This document shows positions 50,101-64,000 of a stretch of DNA of 64,000 nucleotides, one piece after another. The stretch spans positions 868,001 through 932,000 of the forward strand of contig JAQGEQ010000045.1 of the NCBI GenBank assembly GCA_034620365.1, in the 5' to 3' direction. Source of the DNA: Pegea sp. RAD2-039. Its lineage: Eukaryota; Chordata; Thaliacea; Salpida; Salpidae. Under the pieces are notes generated by a model. It did not search any database. It was given only the letters and a program-made list of their open reading frames with translations, and was not told the origin of the DNA. Both the position numbers and the translations under genes were made by a program. Within the stretch, counting starts at the first letter, position 1. Each line of letters opens with the position of its first letter.

Positions 50101-53100
50101 TCAACTCCAGAAAACTGTTTAATCTCGTTAAACTTTCACTACCAGTCAATAAAACTTTTTATTTCCAGTTTAAACGTATTTGAAGCTCTTAAAACCGCTG
50201 ATGACGAAATCCGTGGAACGCATTTGTCATGGCAACTAGAAAGCAGTGCTCTGTTGTATGAGTATCTTTTCGAATGGGAGTCGAAGATACTTAAAGTAAA
50301 GATCAAATCCCTGAATCTCATCTTTTAATCTTTCATCTTGAACAGAATGAAAAGTTTTTAGCTGAAAACAAAAGTGAGATGTCACCTGCTAAGCAAGTGA
50401 TTCTTACATCTCTACCTGAATCATCTTCGGATATGAAAAAGATTATTCAAATGAAGTTCTGTGATTCTAAGGAGTCATTAGAACGAACTGGATTCACTCT
50501 CGACTCTTTTAACAACGCGCGAACTCTCGCGTACTTGTTACGTTTACGTGGAGAGGTTTGTTTGCTCATATATGTCGTTTTAATGTCACCGACATCGTAT
50601 CTTTCAACAGTGGTTGTGTTCGATTCAGTTGTTGTCTCATCTTGAAAAGATTCTAACTGAAAATCAGGGCGCTTTATTCTGTCGACTTCTTCTCAGCGTC
50701 AAAACCGATTTGTCCGAGTTGTTCATGAAGATCAACGAATCAAATTTGGCGCTGAAGAAATGTGAAGAAGCGTTTCAAGTGATCTCAGGTGAACTGGAAG
50801 AGCTTGGGTCGAGAAATATTTAAGTGATCACTTTTCAGACTTCTGTAAATCTGAGAAGCTTTCTGAACAAGATATTTGTAAGTCGGATTTTGTTCTTGGC
50901 AAATATAACGTCGTCAAGTTGATTATTTGTCACGCTACCACCTTACTAGCTCTTTCACGAGTAAGATCAGGTGATGATGTAAATGATGAGGATTTAAAAG
51001 ATGATGTTTTGTAGTTTGATGAAGCAAAATCGATTTATGAAAAGCTTGTAGATGATGAATATTTACAGAAAAATTCACCACCAGATGTCAGGAAATATTT
51101 TATTAGTTTTCTTTACATGAAATTATCAGCTAAACTTTTCAACACTTACTTGAAATTGAATCGAGATATTCCTGATTATTTTCAAGAACCTTCTCTCGTC
51201 TACATGTACTCTTTAAGATTACTGCTCCCTCTCGTCAAGAAGACCCTTCCACGTGTCTTCAAGGTTTTCTCTTTCGATTTTTTGCTCTGAAATTCACTGA
51301 TCTGTTTCCTTGCAGTATTCCTATCAATTCCCAGCCGCATCTACATCAGATCACTTTAAGTTTGGACAAAAAGGTTCTTTTGTCAACAAAACTGAAATAT
51401 TTCTGAAATGATCTTTGTTTAGAGCAACAAGAGGACATCATATTTCAATTCCAAATAATTGATTTCTACCTCCTTGATATGATAGAGAGAATCAAAATCC
51501 TCCATAACAGAGGAGACATCAGATCATCACTACCTTACTTACTAGATGGCATCAACACGACTCGGATACTACTACTTCCCGAGAGGTCTCTACGCGATTC
51601 AGGATTCAAAATTAAATTTAAGTGATTTTCTCCTTACTCAGAGAAATAGAGTTTCAGTTGTTGATGGTTGAACGTGAATATATTCAAAGGAATAAAAATG
51701 CAGTTTATGAAGAACTTCTTGTTACATCAGACATCATTAAATTTGTTGATCAACTCCATCAAACCCTCCCAGCTTCACGACGTCTCATGGCTTCCACGAG
51801 TAAATCTCCTGCATCCAAATTGATCCTCATCTTCATCCTCATCTTTTTAGATACTTTAAAGACATTTAATGAAGCTTCAAATGAGAAAACGATCGAGAAA
51901 ACAACTGATGTAGTTAAGGATGAAGATAGGATTATTAAACAACTTCCTCTACAAGATCATCCGGTTGTTGATGTCATCGACCGCCAGTTACCCAGCCGAC
52001 CAGCGAGTCCTGTGTTACGATCTAAGAAGAAAAGAATAAAAACTTTTAAGTTAGAAGAAGATGTTGACAAAACGTTCAACTTCAACAAAATATCCAACTG
52101 GTGTTTGCAAGCATCAAATCTGAAGTATCTGGAAGTGTGGTCGGCTTATTTAGCGGTAAAGTTGATCCCTTCCTCCATCAACGAGTTAATAATATTTGAT
52201 TGAAATAGATGATAGGAGATTACGATAGGTGTAGCAAGAGTTTGTCGATTTCTCATCTTGCTATTGATAATATCAAACACCAAATACAAACTGATTTAAA
52301 CAAGGTAATCATCTACCTCCTATATTCTTCTTTCAAAATCTTCTCTTTCAGATCCACAATTTCATCTACAACAAAGACGGAGATTTCTCCAGAGGTCTTC
52401 ATCTTCAACTACATCTTCTTATTTCGTTAATCCTATTTCTTTTAAAGATCATTTCCTCTATCAACTTGAAGCTTCTCATTTGCTTGCATGCTCCGAAAAC
52501 CTCTTTGCTCTAAGGATTTATGATAAGAGTCAATCTGCTATCAATTTGATGTTACAACTCCTCAGTAATCCCCCCCCAAGCATCATTCTATTTCTTAACT
52601 CTTCTTCATAGACTCCAGTGGTGTTCATCATCAAGATCATCTCTTACTTTATGGAAAAGCTCTTTTTTTATCATCTCAACTCAGAACGAAGATGTCTTCA
52701 TCAAGATCTTCATCAAATTCTTTTGCTACAGGTTAGTTGATGATCTCAACTTATTTCTATTAATCTGTTTGTAAACAGACAAACCCAACAACATCAATAC
52801 CAAGATGCTCAATTGGATCATCAACTGCTCTTCTAACTGTTTGGATGTTAAGAATAAGTAAGTCTTTCTTAAGTCTACGAGCTCATCATAAGTTATCTCT
52901 TACAGGCCTCCACAGAAGAAAGCGGCCAGTTTAAAAGGTTCAGACTTCGAGATGTCTACAAGATCCGTTTAAGATCAAATTATTTTTAGATAAAAACCCG
53001 ATGGAGTTGACACCGCGGAAGACTTCAGACTTTCTCCAATTCAAAACTCCCGCGGCAGCAAAGTTCCCGCCAAAATCTACCAAGTAAGTTGACCAATCAG

Positions 53101-55965
53101 GTGGCAGCTACTTGAACCACGTGTCACTGTCCAGGAAGACTCCTGCAAAGTGGAATCAGTACTCAGTGAGTACTAAGAAGATTCCTAGAACCACTCTCGC
53201 TAAAAAATCTGCTTCAAAAAGCTTCAAGAAGTTCCAAATCTACGAAGATGATCCCTTATACAAAGAAGATGACTTAGAAACTGAAGAAGTCCATCTTTCC
53301 CTCTCCTCTCTTCTTTCATTCATCTTTAATTTTGTGTAGACATCAATCAGGATGACTCGATCGGTTGCTAGGCGACTGCGAACCAAAGATCTTCCGATTC
53401 CAAGCATCAAACAGAAACGTAAAGAAGAAAAAGCGAATTACAGGGAAGCGAATCGGTTGTGTTTTACTGATGAAGATGTTGATGAAGAAAGAGTTAAACG
53501 ACCTCAAATTTACAAGTTCGTGACCAGTTTGTGGTCAGTGGTCGGTTAGTTGACAAGTTCTTCATCTAGTGATGATGAGGAAGTCGAGGTGATCCGTAGA
53601 TGTCCTCCGGAAAGAAGATCAGTTGAGGAAGATTATGAAAGTTCTTTTGTCAGTTCATCATTTTAATGTTTAAAAATTTCAAATTTCTTCATTGATGTTA
53701 CAGAGAGCTGATCATTTTCTCAAAGATCTTTATTTTGATGATGAAGATGTTGATCCTCATCATTTAGAAGATTCATCTATCAAAGATCATCTTCAAAGAG
53801 CTTTTGAAATTGCTACAATATCAGGTAAGCTTCTTAATCATCAAACAAAACCTCGACAAATTTCAATTTAGGGGATTTCCACACTTCCAAACGATCTTTG
53901 AGATTGAAAATGATGCTTTTGGATCTTCAAGAGTCCTCCAACATCCAGAGAGCTGTTGCTCTTCACATGCAATCTTTCGGATTCATCTGTAGATTTGAAA
54001 TGCTTCATTTATCGAATACTTTAAACCGTAAACTTGAAAAACAATCCTCAGATGCTGCAGGTCTTCTACATCCAATAAAATCCTTCAATTGCTCCCAACT
54101 TGACTCATTTCAGAGACTTCTCAACAACTTCGATACTACAAAAGTCTCGCGGAATCGCTTCAACCGAAATCAGTCATCCGTGACAATAGACAGCTCGATT
54201 CGTATCTAAGCAACATCAAAGAAATAATCGAAGATGATTGGACGGTAGTGATGATGTCTAGATCATGTGTTAGTGACGATGATCGAGGTTGGTTTCCATG
54301 GTGACCAGTTCGTGACAACCACTGACTCCTTCAACTGATCCACAGCATTTGATTGGCCAATCACGATCTCAAGAATCCGCGGGAACCAATCAAGTCGCGA
54401 TGTCAACATCCACTTTACATGTAGCTCTTCCTCATCTTCAATCTGATCTTCATCCTTCTCTTCACAGCGACTGGGATGACGAAACTTCTCGAGGACTTCG
54501 AGGACGCGATGAATGAGCTCTCCGCTTGTTCCAAGGTCACTGAGAAGGTCGAGTGGTGGACGACCAGACTACGAGTGGACAAGAAGTTGCAAGGACTCGT
54601 GGACAGTTTGGACGAGTCCTTGTTCGGTTTCCTTCGATCAATCTTCACTGCTTCTTTCGCTGATGCAAATGATCGTCGGGAGGTAGAAGAGAGCGTGAAG
54701 AGGATCCGAGATGTCCTCACAGAGAGTCCTGTCACATCCGGCAAGATCTCGGAGTACAAGATGAGCTTGATTGAGGTGAGCGAGGGATCAAGTTGGATGT
54801 TGGAGCTGATCTTTTGATGATGTAGGTCATTCTAGAAGGTTGGAGCTTATATACAGCAGAAGATAAAGTTCTCGCGACTTGCTGGTTGCTAGGCAACGAC
54901 GAAGTGACGGAAGAAGTCACGTGCTTGGTGTGTTCGACTTTCACCATCGAAAGTGAAGCTATCTTCTCAAAGGTAAGCTCTTCCTCTCATCTTCTTCATC
55001 TTTTAAACTTGAATCAGCCGAAGAAACGCGGTCACGTGATCCTGGTTCTCGACAAGTACTTGAACTCGTTGCCATGGGAGAGTATGAAGATCATGAAGAG
55101 CCAATCAGCATCAAGAATCCTTTCAATTGATCTTCTCAAACATCTGCTTTCCATGAAACAACTTCGAGTTAATTACGAGCAAGTCGATTTCAGCAACGTC
55201 TCCTACGTCGTCAATCCAATCGTAAATAGTCGTTTCGAACGTTGCCTAGCAACTCACAACTTGTATTCAAAGGGAGATTTGAAGAAAACTGAAGATCGCT
55301 TTCACGCGTGGTTCCGCAGCGCCACCTCGTGGCAGGGTTTGTTCTCGAAGACACCTAGCGGTGAAGAGTGGATCAAATACTTGGAAAAGTCGGATGTTTT
55401 GATGTAAGAGACACAAATGTGTCCTTGAAGTTGATAGTAAGGATTTGAATCCAACCAGATATTGTGGTCACGGAAGTGGCTCCCAGTTCGTTAGTCGCGA
55501 AGAGGTGATGAAGTGCTCCAGTAGGGCGTGTCCTTTGTTGATGGGATGTTCTAGTGGGAAGTTGAGAGAGGATGGAATCACTGAACCATTCGGTAAGTGA
55601 AGATCTTCATCAGATCATCGAATAACTTCGATTACAGCGACAGCGATTGCTTATTTGCTCGCTGGCTCCCCATGTGTCCTAACATGCTTGTGGACTGTTA
55701 CTGACAAAGATATTGATCGATATCTCGCGAGATGTCTCATTTCATGGATGAGTAAAGGTCAGTTGATGAAGTTTTGGGGCTTTTCTGTGATTTTATTTAT
55801 CTAGGGACCTGTTTAACTGAAGTAACAACGTCATCTCAATCAGCTTGTAAGTTACCGATGACAAATGGAGCCGCTTGTGTTGTTTACGGAATTCCAGTCA
55901 AAACCAAATTGTTTTGTGAAAATTGGAAGAAAGAAATTCCTGAATCACTTTCTTCTTATAAATAA
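47163..55965 (+). CDS. ESPL1: Separase (peptidase C50), many short-intron exons
   Basis: Cysteine protease that cuts the cohesin kleisin at anaphase onset and is held in check by securin. Early exons join as 47163-47237, 47363-47425, 47503-47663, 47770-47848, then 48175 onwards. The last exons are one ending at 55403, then 55459-55592, 55638-55757 and 55805-55965. The C-terminal protease domain is unmistakable: LVLDKYLNSLPWESM, then YCGHGSGSQF with the catalytic His, then LMGCSSGKL with the catalytic Cys, then AYLLAGSPCVLTCLWTVTDK. The preceding region (WWTTRLRVDKKLQG, ESVKRIRDVL) fits the pseudo-protease part. The long N-terminal half is helical-looking and weakly conserved, as in other separases. 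An acidic/serine stretch (DDEEVEV) near 53570 suits the variable linker that is regulated in this family. Total coding length is roughly that of known separases, but middle exon borders were not all resolved. The 3' half is less AT-rich than the 5' half. Confidence 0.93.
55404..55458 (+). other. Separase intron just before the catalytic His
   Basis: A 55-bp GTAAGA...CCAG intron. The preceding codon is split (AT|A), giving SDVLIYCGHGSG across the junction. Reading through would stop at once (TAA), so retention would remove the catalytic dyad. Confidence 0.85.
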
Positions 55966-56541
55966 ATCTCCATTAAAAGTCATTTTTTTACTTCTGTTTG
56001 ATTTTATGCAATTTTATTCAACAAACTTGATTTTTTTTTAAACTGGTTTATTCGTTTTTTTTTTCATTTCATTTTTAAGTTTGAATAAAATTTATAGTTT
56101 TTCATCCAAGTTAGTCATCCGGTATTGATCTGAGAAGTTTTCAGGATCTAATTGAGATGTTAATGAGATTTATCATCAGATAAAAAATTGTTTCAATTCT
56201 TCCTTGGCAAGAGGATTCAAATTTCGGATCAACCAACTTTTGTGCTTATTTAAAATATTCTTATTTTGCTCATAAAATTTTAAAAACAACATTAAGTTAT
56301 TTTATGATGTTATCAATTGATAAACTTTGATAACAATAAGATCAACTAATTATCTTTCCAAAATCTTTGCAAAATCAGCCAACCTTGTCTACTTTATTAT
56401 AAAGACTTTTAATTCTAAGGATCCATACTTTTTTATCAATCTTTTTAAATTGTAAGTACGTCCAATTCTTTAACACAATGTCAATGCATGGATGCCATAT
56501 CAACTTAGTGATATAAAAATATCAAATCTGTTCAGGCCACA
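55966..56541. other. Spacer after separase
   Basis: AT-rich DNA containing the separase 3' UTR. Poly(T) tracts near 56030-56070. No gene seen. Confidence 0.6.
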
Positions 56542-56975
56542 TTTACAAGATCAGTATGCAGGAAACTCAATATTAAATATGATAGTTATAAACATCGTCT
56601 AGTCCATAAACATCACCTAGTACATTGGTCAGAGCAATTTTTTTTCTCATACCGCACAATTAGTACATGGAACCAGCTGCCATCAGAGATTGTCATGTCA
56701 GAATCACTCGCGTTGTTCAAAAAGAAGTTGAACCGTTATAATATTGACAACGTTGTCATTTCTAAACTGTATTTTTTTGTCTATTTTAATATTATTAACA
56801 TTCTATGTAATTATTCACTGTTGTATGGGACTACTGAAATGCCATGTGTTACATCTTTTGCTTTCTATATTTCCATCTTAATTATTTATGATAATTGTTA
56901 TTATATATAATAGCATTTGTGAGAACGAGCTCTTCAGGCACCCTCCTCTGCCTTTATTGTAATAAATAAATTGAT
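56542..56975 (+). mobile_element. 3' end of a LINE (CR1/Jockey-like) retrotransposon, 5'-truncated
   Basis: An open stretch from 56542 to about 56760 encodes the characteristic tail of non-LTR retrotransposon ORF2: FTRSVCRKLNIKYDSYKHRL, then FFFSYRTISTWNQLPSEIV and SLALFKKKLNRY. This matches the usual FFSxRVIxxWNxLP...SLxxFKxxLD pattern. It is followed by about 200 bp of 3' tail ending in TTGTAATAAATAAATTGATAG, a short A-rich repeat typical of such ends. No reverse transcriptase core is present upstream, so the copy is 5'-truncated and dead. Plus strand, between two plus-strand genes. Confidence 0.85.
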
Positions 56976-57513
56976 AGATACAGTAATTGTTTGCGGTGTG
57001 ATAATTGTAAATGAAAGCTAAAAAATACAAAGAGAAAAACATATACGAAAGATAATTGAACAACAAATTGAATAGACTCTAATATCTAGCAAAATGTGAA
57101 AAATGTTTTCTGATGAAGTTATCAGTCACAAAATGATGCGATTGAAATAATCACAAAATTTCGAACTACTTTTTTATTAATAGATTTATAAAAACTGACA
57201 ACTGAACACTCTCACAAAAATACATATTTATGTTGGCTTGTGAATTACTTTAAAACTCATCATATTAATTGAAGATATTGATATAGTTTGTTTTCTATTT
57301 AACTATTTAAGGTTATTTTTAATTTACCATTTCGTCTCACTTAATAACAACTAATAATTTATTGTTAACAAATTGGATTAATTACAAAACTAAATTTGAC
57401 ATTTTTATATAATGTTTTTATAGTCAATGTCATAGTTACTTGTAAAGCTCTTAAGTTTGTTTCAGGTAAGTTACAATTGAAAATATTGATTCAGACTTAG
57501 TTTAAATTGAATA
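56976..57513. other. Upstream region of the DUF4515 gene
   Basis: AT-rich spacer with no gene and no X-box-like site seen. TTTCAG|GTAAG at 57461-57470 could be an untranslated exon boundary. Confidence 0.5.
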
Positions 57514-59451
57514 ATGCCACCAAAAAAAATTAAAGCAAAGAAAGGTAAAGAAAAAATAACTGAAGCACCGAAAGAACCTGGAGAAAAAGAACAACAATTA
57601 CAAACCGAGTAACTATTTTATATCAGTTATGATTTTAAAACTTTTGTTGTTTTATTTAAATTATATTTGAAACTGATTTTATATAAATTAATTTTAAACT
57701 ATTATTTCAAGCAAAATATTCTTTATAACTTTTGTTAAAAGTGTTTTATAAGCTTTAAAATTATTGTTTTACTTTGTTTTTATCATGTTATTTATTTGTT
57801 TTATTATTTATATTATCTTTCTATTTTGTCTAATAAATTATTTATAAGTAAAAAGTATTTATATCTATATATTTTATGGTCTTTTTTACCAGTTATTCTT
57901 TTAGCTTGTAAGTTAGCAAACTATTTTGCCACTAATTTAAATATATGATTTGTAGATTAGATGAAGTTCATGATAAACTGAATTTAATGAAAAGGCAAGT
58001 TGAAAAACTGTAAGTAATAAATATTTCTAAAGTTTATTTTTATAGAAATCAACTCTACTTAATGTAATCTTTAAAATAATTTAATTTTACTTGGAGAATA
58101 ATTTCGAATTATTTTATTGGTGTTAGATATTCAACTTTTGATTTATTGCAGACGGAAAGAAAGCGAGTTTCTACAACAAGAAGCTAATCAAACTCGTACT
58201 GAGAGTGTAAGTAAGAATATTTCACTGAATTGATCATTTAAACAGATCTTTCAGCATGAGTATATGTCCTTCATGTCGAAAAAAACTCAAAAAAAGCAAA
58301 CTGCAATCATAACACTAAGTGATAAAAATGAATATGAACTCCTTAAAATTTCAAGGGAGAAAAGAGAAATGTTAAAAAGATATGAAGAAAGAAAAGAAGG
58401 TTTTTTCAAATTTCTCATCATTGAACATTTTCATAATTATTCTTTTTAGAGCTCAGAGACTTGCTTTTAGAAAAAGAAAATTTGCTTGCTAGGTCAAAAA
58501 AGGAATTTGCAGATTTGTCTCAATATCAGGTTTGTTTATTTAAATCCAGTTGAATAGTAACTTTAATTCGATAAACAACACCTGAAAAATACAAAAAAGT
58601 AGCTTTAGGTTAAGATCGATTTAAAAACTCTGAACATTAATTTGAGTAAATCTGAAAAATGAGAAGACATCTTGGTAAGATCTTGCAAGTCAAGTTCAAA
58701 CAAATGAAGCTATTTGACTTAGTAAACATGATCAGATGTTATTCTAAAAACAAGCGACATATAAATCAGACTAAATATCGATTATTTGGCATAAAATGAG
58801 CAACACCAGCTATGATTGGTGGCTAAGTGAAAAACCCTCAATTTACAACCATTTAAAATTGAAAGTTTATTAAATTGTCGATTGTAGGCTCTAAGATCAG
58901 AACAAATAAAAAAGATTAAAGAATTAGAGCGTGAAGTGATTAGAAAAAGAGCTCTGTACTCAAATGAGATACAAAAGATGAAGACTAGCTTCCTTGCTGA
59001 AAGAGCTCGATTTGCTCAAGAGTCTGATGATAAAATTCGTGAACTGGGAAAAGAGGTTAACAAAGTGAGCTTTTATTAAATTGACAAATTCAATTTGTGA
59101 GTGTGTTGATTAATCATCGACAGAAAGCACTCGCTTGTCTTGATGAACACGCTTCCCGAATACAAACAGAAAACGGTGCTCTAAGAAGCGAGTTAATGGA
59201 GCTTTTAAAAAGAAGCAAATTTTTAAACGATCACAAGTAATATTTTATAGTATCAACTGATATTTAGAAATTGTTTAAAAATGATCAGGAATCGACTGCA
59301 GAGTCAACATGCTTCGTTACTTCGAGAAAAACAATACAACATCGATATCAAGAAGTTGAGAGGTGAAAAAAACGAAAGCATAATTAACAAAAAGAAAAGT
59401 GGAGTTGAAGAAGTCAAAAATCATTCCAAAAAAACATCTGATCCTGTTTGA
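57514..59451 (+). CDS. DUF4515 coiled-coil protein, CCDC166-like, eight exons
   Basis: Exons 57514-57608, 57956-58009, 58152-58206, 58255-58399, 58450-58529, 58888-59064, 59124-59236 and 59289-59451 join in frame to 293 residues. The N terminus is a lysine-rich MPPKKIKAKKGKEK, as in CCDC166 and several ciliary coiled-coil proteins. The rest is almost wholly charged helix: EFLQQEANQTRTESHEYMSF, RDLLLEKENLLARS, KELEREVIRKRALYSNEI, MKTSFLAERARFAQES, and ALRSELMELLKRSKFLNDHK. The last two align by eye with the CCDC166 segments around RRFLEDKAAFERE and RLRQELLLLLRRTQLL. No membrane segment or signal peptide. DUF4515 also covers BBOF1 and CCDC121, so a basal body or axonemal role is plausible but inferred. 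I am sure of the gene and fairly sure of the family. Confidence 0.8.
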
Positions 59452-61872
59452 ATCACTTCTAATAAATGTCAAAAAATAAATAAGTTTAACAAGTAAAGAT
59501 TTTGTAAAGATTCAAATTAAAACTGTTTCAACTTTCTACTATTGATTTTAAGAAGTTTCTCAAAACTATTCTTTTATTTTTTTAAAGCTTTAAATAACTA
59601 TTTTCTCAATAGAAAACTCAATTTCTAAATGATCCAATAATTATTTGACTTTTTACAGTTTCAAGATTTGTAACAAATTCAATTAATTAAAATGTGAAGT
59701 AAAATAAGAATATTAAAATTAAATCTAATTCAATTTTTATCTTAAATATTCTTGTAATTTGATGTTTTTCGAATTATGAAAAATGTTGAAAAGTTGTTAA
59801 TAATATTGAAGCTGCTTCAAAACTGGCTTTTCGGTTTTATCGCTGAATAAAATGGTTTTAAAAATTTATTTTCAATAATATTGTTTCTTTGAAATATTTA
59901 ATTGCTAAGGAAAAATTTCATAAACCACAAAAACAACTTTAAGGCAACAAAAGCAATTTAGTACTAAATTTATTGAAAAAAATTTGATCAGAAGTAAATA
60001 AAATTTATTTTACTCGAAAATTGTAAATTTAAGATACTTTGTCAATTCTTAATTCAATCTCTAATTTGTACTTGATTTAAAATCGCCTAGCCCCTTACAA
60101 ACAAAATCAAAAAATATTTTATTTTTCTTATTTTCTTAAAGTATGTTTTATCATTGAATAAATTAATCTTATTAGTTCTTATTTAAATCGTAGATTTATT
60201 TAAAGAAACTTTGTAAGTAACAACTTTAATGTCTATCTTTTCATGTATGTTTTTAACTTCCACAGGATTTTTGCTTCTTCAAATAAAATTTACTCCAATA
60301 GTAGCTGTAGAATAATTTTCAAAAAAGTTTCTATTATTTAAAAAATCAAACTATAACGATTTGAAATCCTTTTTCTAAATCATTTACATTTTAATCAAAA
60401 CTAGTTGTTTGTTCCCTGGTAAAATTTCTATTTTAAAAATGTTTTAATCAGGAAAATTTAATCCACAACATCATTGCTCATTAGAAATCTTTTTTAGCTT
60501 TATTGTTTTATAACCAACTTTGCGTATAATTTTTTCGGATATATATATTTTTAAATCTCAGTAATAACTACCAAAGTTTTATTCTTTTTAATTAAAGTAA
60601 TTTATATACACTGAAAATTGCTGATCTAAAAAAAACTACATTTGTCAATTGTAAATGCATCTTTCGTTTTTTAATTAAGAATTATAATTCGAGGATAAGT
60701 TTTCTACCTTTCTTATATTTTAATCTAAATCCTGAACAAACGTTTTGATATCTTTAATTTTTGTGAGATAATTTATCGCAATTAAAAGTTTTACATAGAC
60801 TATAAAGTCATATAAAATTAAATTTACTTTTTTTTAATATTTTCAAGACATGCTAAGATCTAGATCAATTTAAAAAATTTCTACCTTAATTGTATATGCT
60901 CTATATTGTAGATATCGAATACCTTTTATTTATCTAATTACTTCTTACATTTTTTAAATATCTCGATAAAAATTTTGCTTATCTATTTTAGAGACGATTT
61001 TTTATAAAATATTTAATTTATAACTATTTTTAAATGAATTTTGTGTATTGCAACAAAATCATACCAATATGGTAAGACAAGCTCGTCGACAAAACCCAAA
61101 CACGAGGTTCAGTTTCGTGCTTAGTCCATTTCAGTTTGTCCTTCCAAAACCCAAAAGTCGTTTTGTAAACTTTTATTTCATGATATTAAAAAAATTAGGA
61201 AAAAATTGTTAATAATCTATTAATTTTTATTCATAAAAATTAAATGTTAAGTATTTTAAAATAATTATTTAATGAATATTTTTATGTAATTATATCTATG
61301 GTCGTTTTATTAGAAAATATTTCTTTAATAAATAATATTTTTATTTTGTATCATCGAAGGTTATATTTTTATAAGCTATAAAAACTATTTTATTCTAATT
61401 AAAATGATTTAATTAAAATGAAAATTTTGAGCACGTGGTCAGTAATATTTTAATATAGAGTAGATTTATTAGTAAATCATTTATTTTTAGACTTTACTAA
61501 TATTTTTTAAATTGCTAAAATCTGTTTATTTGATTATCTTTTATATAAAAAATAATTGATTTATTTTTAATTCTATTTTATAAAGTTTTGCTTAAATTAA
61601 TTTTGTATCTTAAACTCATGTAATTAGAGATTTCTAAAAGTCTATTATTATTTTTTAAGTCCTTTTAACATTTATTTTTATTGTTTGATGGTTGAACTTG
61701 TCAAAACCACTTGTTGTTTAAATAATAAACAAATGTTTACTTTATTTGGTGTGGTTTTTAGTTTAATCTTTCATTGTTGATTAATTTTATGATATTAATT
61801 TATAAATTAATAATATTCTTGTTTTCTATCTACAGATTTATAGTTTAATTATTTATCGAGTTATATTTAAAA
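59452..61872. other. AT-rich gap before ATAD3
   Basis: Very AT-rich with no exon recognised. A brief less AT-rich patch at 61080-61160 has no open frame of note. CACGTGG occurs near 61433. Confidence 0.6.

Positions 61873-64000
<2,128 letters not shown>

Noticed and set aside
54415-54947. Minus-strand frames opposite the separase C-terminal region
   Set aside because: The plus strand carries recognisable separase sequence with correct splice sites, so the minus-strand frames are shadows.

Overview
The window is nuclear DNA from an animal. It is AT-rich, its genes are split by spliceosomal introns (many only about 45-60 bp, GT...AG), and there are no prokaryotic operons. Proteins recognisable by family memory are cyclin B3, a SoxB1 HMG-box factor, MPDU1, separase, a DUF4515/CCDC166-like coiled-coil protein and ATAD3. 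The gene set, tiny introns and composition would suit an invertebrate deuterostome with a compact genome such as a tunicate. That placement is an inference; the sequence only proves a metazoan.

Layout: 1-4.1 kb is AT-rich with no gene seen. A nine-exon cyclin B3 gene (+) occupies 4.1-6.2 kb. It is followed by a 25-bp minisatellite (6.4-7.07 kb) in which nearly every unit carries TGACGTCA. From 7.1 to 22.8 kb lies a gene-poor region with islands of higher GC and single TGACGTCA and TCACGTG palindromes. SoxB1 (+, two exons, intron inside the HMG box) lies at 23.2-25.7 kb. A second gene-poor stretch runs to 41.2 kb, so SoxB1 sits between about 17 and 15.5 kb of apparently non-coding DNA, as expected for a developmental regulator with distal enhancers. 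MPDU1 (-, seven exons) fills 41.2-44.8 kb and contains a GC-rich, promoter-like island in a 2.1 kb intron.

From 47.2 kb to the end the genes are dense and all on the + strand: separase (47.2-56.0 kb), the 3' end of a dead LINE retrotransposon (56.5-57.0 kb), a DUF4515/CCDC166-like gene (57.5-59.5 kb), a 2.4 kb AT-rich gap, and ATAD3 from 61.9 kb, which runs off the right edge.

Functionally, cyclin B3 and separase both act at the metaphase-anaphase transition, but they are 41 kb apart and separated by unrelated genes, so no joint regulation is claimed. MPDU1 (ER dolichol-sugar use) and ATAD3 (mitochondrial inner membrane ATPase) are housekeeping genes. The least explained signal is the excess of long transcription-factor-like palindromes (TGACGTCA, TCACGTG, and RFX X-box-like GTTGCC-ATGGCAAC types), present in intergenic DNA, in introns and inside codons of unrelated genes. 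I see no wholly new gene system.
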